Below are positions 28,401 through 39,915 of a stretch of DNA of 64,000 nt, piece by piece. The stretch is from contig NZ_CBDBDD010000003.1 of NCBI RefSeq assembly GCF_965203655.1, positions 212,932 to 276,931 of the forward strand, written 5' to 3'. Numbering within the stretch: position 1 is the stretch's first letter; every line of letters begins with the position of its first letter. The notes beneath the pieces were generated by a model. The model was not told the DNA's origin, did no database searches, and worked only from the letters and a program-made list of their open reading frames with translations. The DNA comes from Poriferisodalis sp965203655. Its GTDB lineage: Bacteria; Actinomycetota; Acidimicrobiia; Acidimicrobiales; Poriferisodalaceae. Position numbers and translations under genes: made by a program.

Positions 28401-29957
28401 CTATGTGCGCAGCTTGAACCGCTGGATCTTGCCGGTCGCGGTCTTGGGCAGATCGTCGACGAACTCATAGCGCCGGGGGCGCTTGAAGCCCGCCAGCCGC
28501 TCCCGGCAGAAGTCGGCCAGCTCGTGCGCCAGGTTGTCGGCATCGGCGCTGTCGCCGTCAACCCTGATCACGAAGGCCACGGGTCGCAGCACCCCGGCGG
28601 CATCGTGCTCGCCGACCACCGCCGCCTCGAGCACAGCGGGATGGGAGATCAGGGTGGCCTCGACCTCGGCTGGCGACACCCACTCGCCGCCGACCCGCAG
28701 CATGTCGTCGACCCGGCCCAGGTAGGCGTGATAGCCGTCGCCGTCGACGGCGTACAGATCGCCGGTGCGCATCCACGGCCCGTCGAACGTGGCCTGGTTG
28801 ATCTCGGACTGGCACCAGTAGCCGGTGGTCATGGACTGGCCCGTGACGAGAAGCTGTCCAGGCTCGCCGATCGGCTGGTCCTGGCCGTCGTCGTCGACGA
28901 CGCGAACCTCGTAGCCGTCGACTGGCTTGCCGCTCGTCCCCGGCCGCAGGTCGACGGGCGAGTTGGACAGGTAGATGTGGAGCATCTCGGTCGAGCCGAT
29001 GCCGTCCAGCACCGTGACGCCGAACCGCTCGCGAAACCGCTCGAAGGTCTCGGCCGGCAGCGGCTCGGCAGCCGAGACGCCCAGACGTACCGAAGCAAAC
29101 GTGTCGGTCGCCAGATCTGAGCTGTTGAGCGCCGCGTAGAAGGTGGGAATGCAGAAGAACAGCGTGGGCCGGTGCGCCGTCACGATCTCGGCCACGCGGG
29201 CCGGCGTCGGCGGCCTGGCCGGTTCGAGAATTGTCGAGGCCCCGACCGAGAACGCGAAGGTGAGCGAGTTGCCGAGCCCGTAGGCGTGGAACATCGGACC
29301 CACCGAATAGAAGCGATCCTCCGGCGTGATGTCGAGCACCGAACGGGCGTAGGTCTCGCAGGTGACGCGGATGTCGATGTGGCGGTGCATCGCCAGCTTG
29401 GGCTGGCCGGTCGAGCCCGAGGTGCAGAGCCAGAATCCGGGCGACTCGTCCCATGTCGGGTACGGCGAACTGTCCGCACCATCGGCCCCCGACGCGAACT
29501 CGTCCCAGCTCAGGATGCGGGCATCACCGCTGGCGGCATCGGGCGGCACCTCGCCAGCCACGACCACGGTCGCGACTTCCGGCGCTCCCGAGCACAGGTC
29601 GCCGATGCAGCCGGCGACGGCTCCGGACACCACGGCGACGGTCGCACGCGCGTCGGCAGTGATCACCCCCAGGTCCCGCCCCGGCAGCAGCGGATTCATG
29701 GGAACCGGCACGGCCCCGATCCGCAATGCGCCCAGGAACACGGCGACGTAGTCGACCGAGTCGAGCACGGCCATGGCGACCCGCTCTTCGGGCCGCACGC
29801 CGAGCGCCCGCAGCGCAGCCGCCGTGCGTTCGATCTCGCCGGCCAGCTCGCGGTAGGTGTATCGCCGGTCCTCGCAGATCACCGCCAGCCGGTCGCCGTC
29901 GCCGGCGGCGATGCGGCGATCGACCAGCCAAGTCGCAGCATTGAACGGTTCGCGCAT
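28401..29957 (-). CDS. Benzoate-CoA ligase family enzyme of the box operon
   Basis: A 518-residue adenylate-forming acyl-CoA synthetase of the benzoate-CoA ligase family. The phosphate loop is LCTSGSTGQPKLAMH (~residue 178), the A5 motif is LDGIGSTEMLHIYLSN, the hinge is MRTGDLYAVDGDGYHAYLGRVDDMLRVGG and the A10 lysine is in KTATGKIQRFKLRT. GSTEMLHI is typical of aryl-CoA ligases. Lying 24 bases behind boxB and in line with boxC, it most likely makes benzoyl-CoA, the substrate of BoxB. It is about 40% of a pair with the ligase at 8.0 kb, which belongs to the same clade. GAGGAGG ribosome site precedes ATG 29957. Confidence 0.82.
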   Translation of the reverse strand: MREPFNAATWLVDRRIAAGDGDRLAVICEDRRYTYRELAGEIERTAAALRALGVRPEERVAMAVLDSVDYVAVFLGALRIGAVPVPMNPLLPGRDLGVITADARATVAVVSGAVAGCIGDLCSGAPEVATVVVAGEVPPDAASGDARILSWDEFASGADGADSSPYPTWDESPGFWLCTSGSTGQPKLAMHRHIDIRVTCETYARSVLDITPEDRFYSVGPMFHAYGLGNSLTFAFSVGASTILEPARPPTPARVAEIVTAHRPTLFFCIPTFYAALNSSDLATDTFASVRLGVSAAEPLPAETFERFRERFGVTVLDGIGSTEMLHIYLSNSPVDLRPGTSGKPVDGYEVRVVDDDGQDQPIGEPGQLLVTGQSMTTGYWCQSEINQATFDGPWMRTGDLYAVDGDGYHAYLGRVDDMLRVGGEWVSPAEVEATLISHPAVLEAAVVGEHDAAGVLRPVAFVIRVDGDSADADNLAHELADFCRERLAGFKRPRRYEFVDDLPKTATGKIQRFKLRT

Positions 29958-29981
29958 CTGCCGGCCTCCTCGCCCGCAGTC

Positions 29982-31397
<1,416 letters not shown>

Positions 31398-31399
31398 GC

Positions 31400-33076
<1,677 letters not shown>

Positions 33077-33089
33077 GGCTTCCCCCAGA

Positions 33090-33536
33090 TCAGCGGTGGG
33101 CGCTGAAGAACTCGGTGAGCAGGGCGCCGCACTCGTCCTCGCGCACGCCGCCGATGACCTCGGCGTTGTGGTTGAAGCGCGGATCCACCAGCAGGTTGTA
33201 CAGGGTCGCCGTAGCACCCGCCTTGGGGTCGTAGGCCCCGAAGACCACGCGGCTCACCCGCGCTGCCAGCGCCGCGCCGGCGCACATCGGGCACGGCTCG
33301 AGCGTCACCACCAGCGAGGCGCCCTCCAGCCGCCAGTCGCCGACAGCAGCGGCAGCGTCGCGCAGCGCCAGGACCTCCGCGTGGGCGGTGGGGTCGATGG
33401 TGGACTCGCGCTCGTTATGGCGTGCGGCGACGATCTCGCCGTCGATGACCACCACAGCGCCGACCGGCACCTCGCCGATGGAAGCCGCCAGCCGGGCCTG
33501 CTCGAGTGCCGCGGCCATCGCCGCCTCGTCGGTCAT
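33090..33536 (-). CDS. tadA: tRNA-specific adenosine deaminase
   Basis: A 148-residue TadA, which converts A34 of tRNA-Arg(ACG) to inosine. Zinc site HAEVLAL (the H and catalytic E) and PCPMCAGAALAARVSRVVFGA (two cysteines) are both present, and the family N-terminus MAAALEQARLAASIGEVPVGAVVV is intact. Normal family length. ATG 33536 fits the family; the frame is open ~36 codons further upstream. Its substrate tRNA is encoded at 6380-6456 in the same window. tadA lies at the 5' end of the box operon, so aromatic-acid genes may be read from a constitutive housekeeping promoter; this is inference. Confidence 0.92.
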   Translation of the reverse strand: MTDEAAMAAALEQARLAASIGEVPVGAVVVIDGEIVAARHNERESTIDPTAHAEVLALRDAAAAVGDWRLEGASLVVTLEPCPMCAGAALAARVSRVVFGAYDPKAGATATLYNLLVDPRFNHNAEVIGGVREDECGALLTEFFSAHR

Positions 33537-33624
33537 GGCTGAGAGTCTGGCAGCGGCAGCAGGCTCATCCGGCAGTCCGTCTCCGAGGACAGATCCGGCA
33601 GTTTCGCCCCATGGGTTCGCCCAA

Positions 33625-33630
33625 TAGGTT
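33625..33630 (+). promoter_or_regulatory. -10 box TAGGTT for leaderless acyl-CoA synthetase
   Basis: TAGGTT, six bases (CGCGGC), then ATG 33637. No ribosome site. The divergent tadA gene starts 89 bases away. Confidence 0.6.
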
Positions 33631-33636
33631 CGCGGC

Positions 33637-35142
33637 ATGTACACGATGCGAGATCCGATCCGCCGAGCGACCCAGCTGTTCGGCGATCGCGAGGCCGTGG
33701 TCTTCGGCGACGTGCGGCGCAGCTACGCCGAGTTCGGCAGCCGGGTGCTGAAGGTGGCCGGGCTCCTGTCGGAGATGACCGAGCCCGGCGACCGTGTGGC
33801 GCTGTGGGCCCTCAACTCCGACCGCTACCTCGAGTTGTTCTTGGGCATCCCCTCAGCGGGACGGGCGATCGTGCCGCACAACACCCGCTGGGCGGAGCCC
33901 GAGCTGGCATACGCCACCGCCGATGCGGGCGCCAGGGTGCTGATCTGCGACCGGGATCCCGGCGGGCTCGGCGACCTGGTCGAGCGGGTCATCCGGCTCG
34001 ACACCGGCGAGTACGACGACCTGCTGGCCGTCGCACCCGAGATGGAGCCCGACATCAGCCCTGACACCCTCGCCGGGCTCTTCTACACCGGCGGCACCAC
34101 CGGCACGTCGAAGGGCGTGATGCTGACTCACGCCAACCTGATGGCCAACGCGGTCCACACCCAGCTCTCCCAGCCCCTCGCGGCCGACGACCGCTACCTC
34201 ACCATCGCCCCCATGTTCCACGCGGCCGGCGTCTACTGCGCGCTCGTCCTGCCGTGGGTCGGTGCGGCCAATGTGATCCTGCCGGGCTTCGAGCCCGCCG
34301 CCAGCCTCGACGTGATCGAGCGTGAGGCCATCACCTGCGCGATCGCCGTGCCCACGATGCTCGCGGCGATGTGTGAGACCCAGGCGGCCTCGCCGCGCGA
34401 TGTCTCGACGCTGAGATGGCTGTCCCACGGAGCGTCCCCGGTTGCGCTGGAGGTGCTGCGCCGCGCCGACGCGTTGTTCGCATGCGAGCTGATCCACCTC
34501 TACGGCGCCACCGAGCTGTCGCCGCTGGCCACCATCTTCCGCCACGAGGAGCAGCACATCGACAGCGAGCGGGCCAAGAGCTGCGGGCCGCCGCCGCCCG
34601 GCGTCGACCTGCGGATCGTGCGGACCGACGGTTCGGAGCTGCCGGCCGGCGAGCCCGGCGAGGTTGCCGTGCGGGGGCCGAACGTCATGGCCGGATACTG
34701 GAACAAGCCCGCCGAGACCGCAGCCGCCTTGCTGGACGGGGGCTGGTACCGCACCGGCGACGTCGGCTACGTCGACGCCGACGGCTACCTGTTCCTGGTC
34801 GATCGGGCCAAGGACATGATCGTGTCGGGCGGCGAGAACGTCTACTGCACTGAGGTCGAGGACGCCCTCTACACCCACCCCGGAGTGCTGGAGGCGACGG
34901 TGTTCGGCATCCCCGACGCCCAGTGGGGTGAAGCCGTGCATGCCGTCGTCGTTCCCCGCGACGGCGCCGAGGTCGACGAGGCCGGCCTGATCGCGCACTG
35001 CCGGGGCGTGATCGCCGGCTACAAGACGCCCAAGAGCGTCACCTTCCAGGGCGAGCCGCTGCCCAAGTCGGGACCCGGCAAGGTGCTCAAGCGCGTGCTG
35101 CGCGAGCCCTACTGGGAGGGCCACGACCGCGCGATCAACTGA
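33637..35142 (+). CDS. Acyl-CoA synthetase (FadD-like AMP-forming ligase)
   Basis: A 501-residue adenylate-forming enzyme. The phosphate loop is LFYTGGTTGTSKGVMLTHANL (seen in parts, ~residue 150), A5 is LIHLYGATELSPLATI, the hinge is WYRTGDVGYVDADGYLFLVDRAKDMIVSGGENVY in sections, and the A10 lysine is in PKSGPGKVLKRVLRE. The YTGGTTG and YGATEL motifs place it among FadD-like/long-chain or other fatty and organic-acid CoA ligases rather than the benzoate clade. Substrate unknown. Divergent from tadA-box, and its stop faces the minus-strand tRNA-Ser(GGA). Confidence 0.8.
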   Translation: MYTMRDPIRRATQLFGDREAVVFGDVRRSYAEFGSRVLKVAGLLSEMTEPGDRVALWALNSDRYLELFLGIPSAGRAIVPHNTRWAEPELAYATADAGARVLICDRDPGGLGDLVERVIRLDTGEYDDLLAVAPEMEPDISPDTLAGLFYTGGTTGTSKGVMLTHANLMANAVHTQLSQPLAADDRYLTIAPMFHAAGVYCALVLPWVGAANVILPGFEPAASLDVIEREAITCAIAVPTMLAAMCETQAASPRDVSTLRWLSHGASPVALEVLRRADALFACELIHLYGATELSPLATIFRHEEQHIDSERAKSCGPPPPGVDLRIVRTDGSELPAGEPGEVAVRGPNVMAGYWNKPAETAAALLDGGWYRTGDVGYVDADGYLFLVDRAKDMIVSGGENVYCTEVEDALYTHPGVLEATVFGIPDAQWGEAVHAVVVPRDGAEVDEAGLIAHCRGVIAGYKTPKSVTFQGEPLPKSGPGKVLKRVLREPYWEGHDRAIN

Positions 35143-35163
35143 GCGCGCTGGCCGGTCAGCCAG

Positions 35164-35255
35164 TGGCGGAGAGTGTGGGATTCGAACCCACGGAGGCCGA
35201 TGAAAGCCTCACACGCTTTCCAAGCGAGCCCATTCGTCCACTCTGGCAACTCTCC
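35164..35255 (-). tRNA. tRNA-Ser (anticodon GGA)
   Basis: Ninety-two bases on the minus strand. Acceptor GGAGAGT (5' end at 35255) pairs with ACTCTCC at 35174-35168, discriminator G 35167, CCA 35166-35164. The anticodon loop TTGGAAA gives GGA (complement of 35219-35221). A long variable arm is present. The anticodon stem CTCGC/GCGTG has one U-U opposition at positions 28-42. The 5' end lies three bases after the SRP RNA, so both come from one transcript, split by RNase P. Confidence 0.95.
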
Positions 35256-35258
35256 GAC

Positions 35259-35394
35259 GTGTCGCCGTCTGGCGAGGCGGCCAGGCGATCTGCGGCACAC
35301 AGCGAAGTCCGCTGAGAGCTGCTGCCTCCCGGCCCTGACTCGGTTCACGGGTCGCCGTTGCACAGGACCCGGCCGCCACGTCAGACGGCGACAC
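35259..35394 (-). ncRNA. ffs: SRP RNA (4.5S type)
   Basis: On the minus strand a long rod: 13-base terminal arms GTGTCGCCGTCTG and CAGACGGCGACAC pair perfectly, then GGCGGCC pairs with GGCCGCC. The apical domain reads GTGCAACG, GTGAACC, GTCAGG, GCC-GGGA-GGC, AGCAGC, and GTGTGCCG, the conserved layout of bacterial SRP RNA with the symmetric and asymmetric loops bound by Ffh and a GNRA tetraloop (GGGA). About 136 bases, slightly longer than E. coli 4.5S because of the extended closing stem. It lies between dnaX and tRNA-Ser, a location also known for ffs in other actinobacteria. Confidence 0.9.
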
Positions 35395-35401
35395 ACGCCA
35401 A

Positions 35402-35407
35402 ACGCTA
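35402..35407 (-). promoter_or_regulatory. -10 box TAGCGT of the ffs-tRNA-Ser transcript
   Basis: On the minus strand TAGCGT, seven bases (TTGGCGT), then G35394, the first base of the SRP RNA closing stem. TGACGC, 18 bases upstream, is a possible -35. The distance supports 35394 as the RNA 5' end. Confidence 0.5.
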
Positions 35408-35511
35408 ACCGCGCCCGAGCCGCACGCGTCACTGCCGGCACGTGCTCGGCGCAATCGCTTCGCAGCGTCAGTTCGTGACCTCTCAGAGGCTGAGCCGTAT
35501 GGCGAAGCCGT

Positions 35512-35549
35512 GGCCCGAGCGGCCCGTGAGCGCAGCGAACAAGAGCGGG
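35512..35549. repeat. 38-bp dispersed intergenic repeat, copy 2
   Basis: Exact match to 22245-22282, in the same orientation, 62 bases before dnaX. The rest of the 35395-35596 stretch (between ffs promoter and dnaX promoter) holds no other feature that I can see. Confidence 0.9.
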
Positions 35550-35596
35550 AGTCGACGGGTGACGCGACGGGATGGTGGGCCATTGCGCGCGCCACT

Positions 35597-35602
35597 TAGG
35601 AT
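35597..35602 (+). promoter_or_regulatory. -10 box TAGGAT upstream of dnaX
   Basis: TAGGAT, nine bases, then ATG 35612. This would give a leader of only two to three bases, close to leaderless. No clear ribosome site is seen. Confidence 0.4.
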
Positions 35603-35611
35603 CGCCGCGAG

Positions 35612-37426
35612 ATGCAGCACCAGTCGCTCTACCGGAGATTCCGGCCGCAACGCTTCGCAGAAGTGGTCGGGCAGCCGCACCTGGTCCGGGCCTTGCGCAA
35701 CGCCGTGCGGGAGGACCGTGTCGGCCACGCCTACCTGCTCAGCGGCCCCCGCGGCACCGGCAAGACCTCGACGGCACGCATCCTGGCGAAAGCGCTGAAC
35801 TGCGAGGCGCTCGACGCTGACGGTGAGCCGTGCGACGAATGCGAGCGCTGCCGGTCAGTCACAGCGGGCACGTCGATGGACCTGATCGAGCTCGACGCGG
35901 CATCCAACAACTCGGTCAATCACATCCGCGACATGACCGAGAAGGCGGCTTGGATCGGTGCCGGTCGCCGCAGGGTGTATCTGCTCGACGAGGTGCACAT
36001 GCTGTCGACGGCGGCCTCCAACGCGCTGCTGAAGACGCTGGAGGAGCCGCCGTCTCACGTGGTGTTCATCCTCGCCACCACCGATCCGCAGAAGGTGCTG
36101 CCCACCGTCCGCAGCCGGACCCAGCAGTTCGAGCTGGCCTTGGTCGGCGCGGACGAGATGGCATTGCACGTGCGGGCGATTGCCGAAGCCGCAGGCGTCG
36201 CTGTCGACGAGCAGATCGTCGACTACGCGGTCGAGCGCGGCGGCGGCTCGGTGCGCGATGCCCTGTCAGCGCTCGACACGGTGCTCGCTGCCGGGGGCAT
36301 CCCCGATGAGCGTGCCGATGTGGACGCGCTGGTGAAGGCACTGGCCGGGGCCGACCTGGCAGCGACGCTCATCGCGGTGGCCGCCGCAGCCTCGGCAGGC
36401 GTGGACTCCCGGGATTTGGCCGAGCGCACCGCTCGCCGCCTGCGCGACATGTTCCTGGTGGGTGCTGGCGTGGAGCCTGCTGAGCTGTCTCCCGATGACA
36501 TCGCATCGGCACGCGAGCTGGCGGACGCCATGGGTCGCCGCGCCAACGTTCGAGCGCTCGAGGCGCTCGGCGCTGCGCTGGCGCAGATGCCGCAATCCGC
36601 GGACCGGCGCCTGACGCTGGAGGCTGCCCTCGTGGGCCTGCTGGCCGACGAGGTGCTCGGCGCTCGCACGCCCGACGCCGGGCCGTCCGCTGCAGCACCA
36701 GCCCGTGGCGGCGCGGGCGCTCCTGCACCCCCTGCCGCCGGGCCCGCGGCGGCCCGAGCCGCGATGGCCGCGACCACCGCGCCGCCGTCGCTCGAATCCA
36801 AACCGACACCGGCGCCGCAAGCTCCGGCTCCGCCCACGCCCCCACCGCCGCCTGCATCGGCTGCGCCCGCCGAACCGGCCGCACCTGCGCCGCCCGACAC
36901 AGACCCGCAGCCGGGCAGCTCAGCCGAGCCGGCATCGGTCTCTGGGTCTACGACGTCGGCCTCCGAGCTCCAACGCATGTGGGAACCCCTGGTCGTCGAG
37001 AAGCTGCGTGCGGTGGCCAAGGGCATCTTCCGTGAGGCCCGCATAGTGGGACACGACCGCAACGTGGTGAGCGTGCAGCTCAGCGAAGGCGTGCCGATCG
37101 AGCAGGCCCGCCGGAGGCAGAACGAGGTGGAGGCGATCCTGTCGGATCTGCTCGACCAGACGGTCCGGCTTGAGGTCGTCCCGCCCACCGCCGGGGGCGG
37201 CGCCGAGCCCCCGTCGGGCGCCGGGGTGCCAGATGCGCAGGCACCACCGTCTCCCGCGCCGGTGCCCCCCGACGCCGCGCAACTGGCCGAGACTCCCAGC
37301 CCGACTGCATCAGCGCCTTCGCCGGAAGCCGTCACCTCTGCCTCCTCGCAGGAGGAAAAGGTGCAGCGGATAGTGGATCGCTTCCCCGGCTCGGTCGTGG
37401 TCCGCGATGACGAGAGTGCAACCTGA
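35612..37426 (+). CDS. dnaX: DNA polymerase III subunit gamma/tau
   Basis: A 604-residue clamp-loader ATPase. Start QSLYRRFRPQRFAEVVGQ, Walker A GPRGTGKTSTARI (~residues 45-57), zinc site with cysteines in LNCEALDADGEPCDECERC, Walker B YLLDEVHMLS, sensor 1 VVFILATTDPQKVL, and the RTQQFEL arginine region. Residues ~350-450 are a proline/alanine linker of low complexity, and the C-terminus has a tau-like domain (MWEPLVVEKLRAVAKGIFREARIVGHD). The whole-frame product would be tau. The start is the first ATG after the TAGGAT box. recR follows after 34 bases. Confidence 0.95.
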   Translation: MQHQSLYRRFRPQRFAEVVGQPHLVRALRNAVREDRVGHAYLLSGPRGTGKTSTARILAKALNCEALDADGEPCDECERCRSVTAGTSMDLIELDAASNNSVNHIRDMTEKAAWIGAGRRRVYLLDEVHMLSTAASNALLKTLEEPPSHVVFILATTDPQKVLPTVRSRTQQFELALVGADEMALHVRAIAEAAGVAVDEQIVDYAVERGGGSVRDALSALDTVLAAGGIPDERADVDALVKALAGADLAATLIAVAAAASAGVDSRDLAERTARRLRDMFLVGAGVEPAELSPDDIASARELADAMGRRANVRALEALGAALAQMPQSADRRLTLEAALVGLLADEVLGARTPDAGPSAAAPARGGAGAPAPPAAGPAAARAAMAATTAPPSLESKPTPAPQAPAPPTPPPPPASAAPAEPAAPAPPDTDPQPGSSAEPASVSGSTTSASELQRMWEPLVVEKLRAVAKGIFREARIVGHDRNVVSVQLSEGVPIEQARRRQNEVEAILSDLLDQTVRLEVVPPTAGGGAEPPSGAGVPDAQAPPSPAPVPPDAAQLAETPSPTASAPSPEAVTSASSQEEKVQRIVDRFPGSVVVRDDESAT

Positions 37427-37460
37427 CAGCCTTGATCGACCACCAGCGGCGGGGACTGAC

Positions 37461-38057
37461 GTGTACGACGATGCGGTCGACGACCTGATCGACGAGCTCA
37501 GCCGCCTGCCCGGCATCGGCCCCAAAGGCGCGCAGCGCATCACGTTCTGGCTCCTCAAGCGGCCTGCGGCCGATGCACGGCGCCTGGCAGAGACGATCAC
37601 GGCGGCGGCTGAGCGTGTCGGGTTCTGCACGCAGTGCTGGAACCTCAGCGAGTCCGATCCGTGCGCCTACTGCGCTGATGAGACGCGGCGCAACGGATTG
37701 GTCTGCGTGGTGGAGGAGCCTCGTGACGTCGTCGCCATGGAGAAGGCCGGTTTCCGCGGCCGCTACCACGTGCTCGGCGGCGCACTCAACCCGCTCGAAG
37801 GCGTCGGCCCCGAGCAGCTGCGCATCCGCGAACTGCTCGCACGTCTCGATGACGAGCAGATCACCGAGCTGATCGTGTGCACCAACCCCAACATCGAGGG
37901 CGACACGACGGCGATGTACCTCGCCCGCCAGCTCGAGCCGCTCGGCGTCAAAGTGAGCCGGCTCGCCAGCGGGCTGCCCGTCGGTGGCGATCTCGAATAC
38001 GCCGACGAGCTGACGCTCGAACGCGCCCTGAACAACCGCCGCGCCCTCACGCCCTGA
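37461..38057 (+). CDS. recR: Recombination mediator protein RecR
   Basis: A 198-residue RecR of the RecFOR pathway, loading RecA on gapped DNA. The N-terminal HhH has LIDELSRLPGIGPKGAQRITFWLL, then a zinc finger CTQCWNLSESDPCAYC, then a TOPRIM domain VCVVEEPRDVVAMEKAG. ATG 37407 would overlap dnaX and add an unlike 18-residue leader; GTG 37461 gives the family length and is preceded by GGGGA. The usual ybaB/ebfC gene between dnaX and recR is missing, although order dnaX-recR is kept. Confidence 0.93.
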   Translation: MYDDAVDDLIDELSRLPGIGPKGAQRITFWLLKRPAADARRLAETITAAAERVGFCTQCWNLSESDPCAYCADETRRNGLVCVVEEPRDVVAMEKAGFRGRYHVLGGALNPLEGVGPEQLRIRELLARLDDEQITELIVCTNPNIEGDTTAMYLARQLEPLGVKVSRLASGLPVGGDLEYADELTLERALNNRRALTP

Positions 38058-38145
38058 TCCCGGCGTAATTCGCTGGACCCTGCCCCGCCGGCTGCGTACG
38101 GTCCCAGCGGCACGTTCCCTGCGGCCTGCACTCGCGAGGAGTGCC

Positions 38146-38532
38146 ATGGCTGCCTTCGAATCCGACCAACAAACATCACACGAACTGCCGGTCGCGGTCT
38201 TCCGGCCGTCCCCTGACGAGCGCGTGCTCGTCACCGGGACATGTCACGCACGGGCGTTGTGCCTGAGCGCTTGCGCGCCCCCGCACGGCGTCGGAGCGGT
38301 GTTCGTAGATCCATGCGGCGCGCTGATTGCCATCGCCACCGCGCCGGCCGCAGTGGTGGGGGCCATGCTTGCCGACCCCGCGCCGTTCGCGCGATTGGCC
38401 GAGCTGCTGGGCGCGAGCCGCGTCTATCTCGAAGCCCCCGCCGCCGATGCGGTCGCGGTCCGCGATGCGATCGAAGCAGTGCTGCAGCCGATGTGCGTCA
38501 AGACCGAGGTCTTGTCGAGGGCCGCGGCCTAG
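38146..38532 (+). CDS. Small protein of unknown function
   Basis: A 128-residue protein that I do not recognise. It begins MAAFESDQQTSHELPVAVFRPSPDER and has two cysteine-containing stretches (TCHARALCLSACAPP), then a helix-rich AFEPV-like part with hydrophobic segments (AIATAPAAVVGAMLADPAPFARLAELLGASRVYLEAPAADAVAVRDAIEAVLQ seen in parts). No signal peptide or clear transmembrane span. GAGGAGTGCC before ATG 38146 is a good ribosome site. It follows recR by 88 bases on the same strand and converges with the thiolase gene. Composition is like its neighbours. It could be a degenerate or divergent YbaB-region protein, but similarity to YbaB is not visible. Confidence 0.55.
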   Translation: MAAFESDQQTSHELPVAVFRPSPDERVLVTGTCHARALCLSACAPPHGVGAVFVDPCGALIAIATAPAAVVGAMLADPAPFARLAELLGASRVYLEAPAADAVAVRDAIEAVLQPMCVKTEVLSRAAA

Positions 38533-38561
38533 CGCCCCAGCTTCGGCTGCCGGTCGAGCAG

Positions 38562-39743
38562 CTACGCGACTCGCAGGATGACGGCGTCGCCTTGACCGCC
38601 GCCACCGCACAGCGCCGCGGCGCCCAATCCGCCGCCGCGGCGACGCAGCTCGCTGGCGAGGGTGAGTGCCAGCCGGGCGCCGGACATCCCGATCGGATGG
38701 CCCAGTGCCACGGCGCCACCGTTGGGGTTGACGATCTCCGGCGAGACGCCCAGGTCTTCGGTCGAGGCGACCGCAACCGCCGCGAAGGCTTCGTTGATCT
38801 CGAACAGCGACAGATCGGTCACGTCGAGTTCGGTGCGTTCGAGCGCACGGCGGATCGCATTCGCGGGCTGGTGCAGCAGGCAGGTATCAGGTCCGGCCAC
38901 CATGCCGTAGGAGACGACCTCGGCGAGCGGTTCGACGCCGAAGCGCTCGGCCGCGGCGGGTGACATCACGACCAGCGCGCAGCCGCCGTCGGAGATCTGC
39001 GATGCATTGCCGGCGGTGACCGCGCCGTCCGCTGCGAACGCCGGGCGCAGCCCCGACAGGCTGTCCGCCGTGGTCCCGGGCCGGATGCCCTCGTCGTCGA
39101 GCACTGTCAGCGGATCGCCTCGGCGCTGGGGGATGCTGACCGTCACGATCTCATCGTCGAAGCGACCGTCCTTCTGTGCGGCAGCGGCGCGTTCGTGCGA
39201 CTGGGCGGAGTACTCGTCCATCGCGCCGCGTGAGATCCCCGCTCCCGCCGCGTCACGCTCGGTGCCGTCGCCCATGTGCCCGTTGTCGAACGCGCACCAC
39301 AGGCCGTCGTGGATCATTGCGTCGAGCACCGTGCCCGAGCCCATGCGCATGCCGTTGCGGCCGTCGGGCAGCAGGTACGGCGCGTTGGTCATCGACTCCA
39401 TGCCGCCTGCCACGACCACCTCGGCGTCGCCGGCCGAGATCATCTGGTCGGCCATGTACAGGGCGTTCAGGCCCGACAGGCACACCTTGTTGATGGTGAT
39501 GGCCGGCACCTCCATCGAGATCCCGGCGCCGGTCGCTGCCTGGCGGGCCGTGATCTGGCCTTGGCCCGCCTGCAGCACCTGGCCCATGACGACGTAGTCG
39601 ACGTCGCCGGCCCCCACGCCGGAGCGCTCCAGCGCCGCCTCGATGGCGACGCCGCCGAGCTGTGCCCCGGTCATCGAGGCCAAGCCGCCGTTGAACTTGC
39701 CGATCGGCGTCCGTGCGCCGCCGACGATCACCGATCCAGCCAT
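38562..39743 (-). CDS. Acetyl-CoA C-acetyltransferase (thiolase)
   Basis: A 393-residue thiolase. The N-terminus SVIVGGARTPIGKFNGGLASM, the nucleophile cysteine in INKVCLSGLNAL (~residue 88), EVVVAGGMESMTNAPYLLP, the histidine in VNPNGGAVALGHPIGMSGARLAL and the second cysteine in AALCGGGGQGDAV are all present. It joins two acetyl-CoA to acetoacetyl-CoA or works in reverse. Divergent from ccr, which suggests supply of acetoacetyl-CoA towards crotonyl-CoA and the ethylmalonyl-CoA route. SD GAGGGG precedes ATG 39743; the longer upstream frame overlaps ccr and is not coding. Confidence 0.92.
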   Translation of the reverse strand: MAGSVIVGGARTPIGKFNGGLASMTGAQLGGVAIEAALERSGVGAGDVDYVVMGQVLQAGQGQITARQAATGAGISMEVPAITINKVCLSGLNALYMADQMISAGDAEVVVAGGMESMTNAPYLLPDGRNGMRMGSGTVLDAMIHDGLWCAFDNGHMGDGTERDAAGAGISRGAMDEYSAQSHERAAAAQKDGRFDDEIVTVSIPQRRGDPLTVLDDEGIRPGTTADSLSGLRPAFAADGAVTAGNASQISDGGCALVVMSPAAAERFGVEPLAEVVSYGMVAGPDTCLLHQPANAIRRALERTELDVTDLSLFEINEAFAAVAVASTEDLGVSPEIVNPNGGAVALGHPIGMSGARLALTLASELRRRGGGLGAAALCGGGGQGDAVILRVA

Positions 39744-39915
39744 CGCTACCCCCTCAACGGTGCCGGTGTACCCAGCTCTCAGCGTTGGACCGCGGCTGGG
39801 TGGACAGCGAGTGTACGAAACGGCCCGCACGGCTGGCGACGCCCAGTTCGGCGGGGCCGGATCGTCACAGAATTGTGGCATTCGCGGCTCTGCCGCAGCG
39901 TTAGCGTTCGGCCCC

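Noticed and set aside
35209..35228. tRNA-Ser(GGA) as a pseudogene because of a U-U opposition in the anticodon stem.
   Set aside because: All other stems, CCA, T-arm and long variable arm are normal, and a single mismatch is tolerated.
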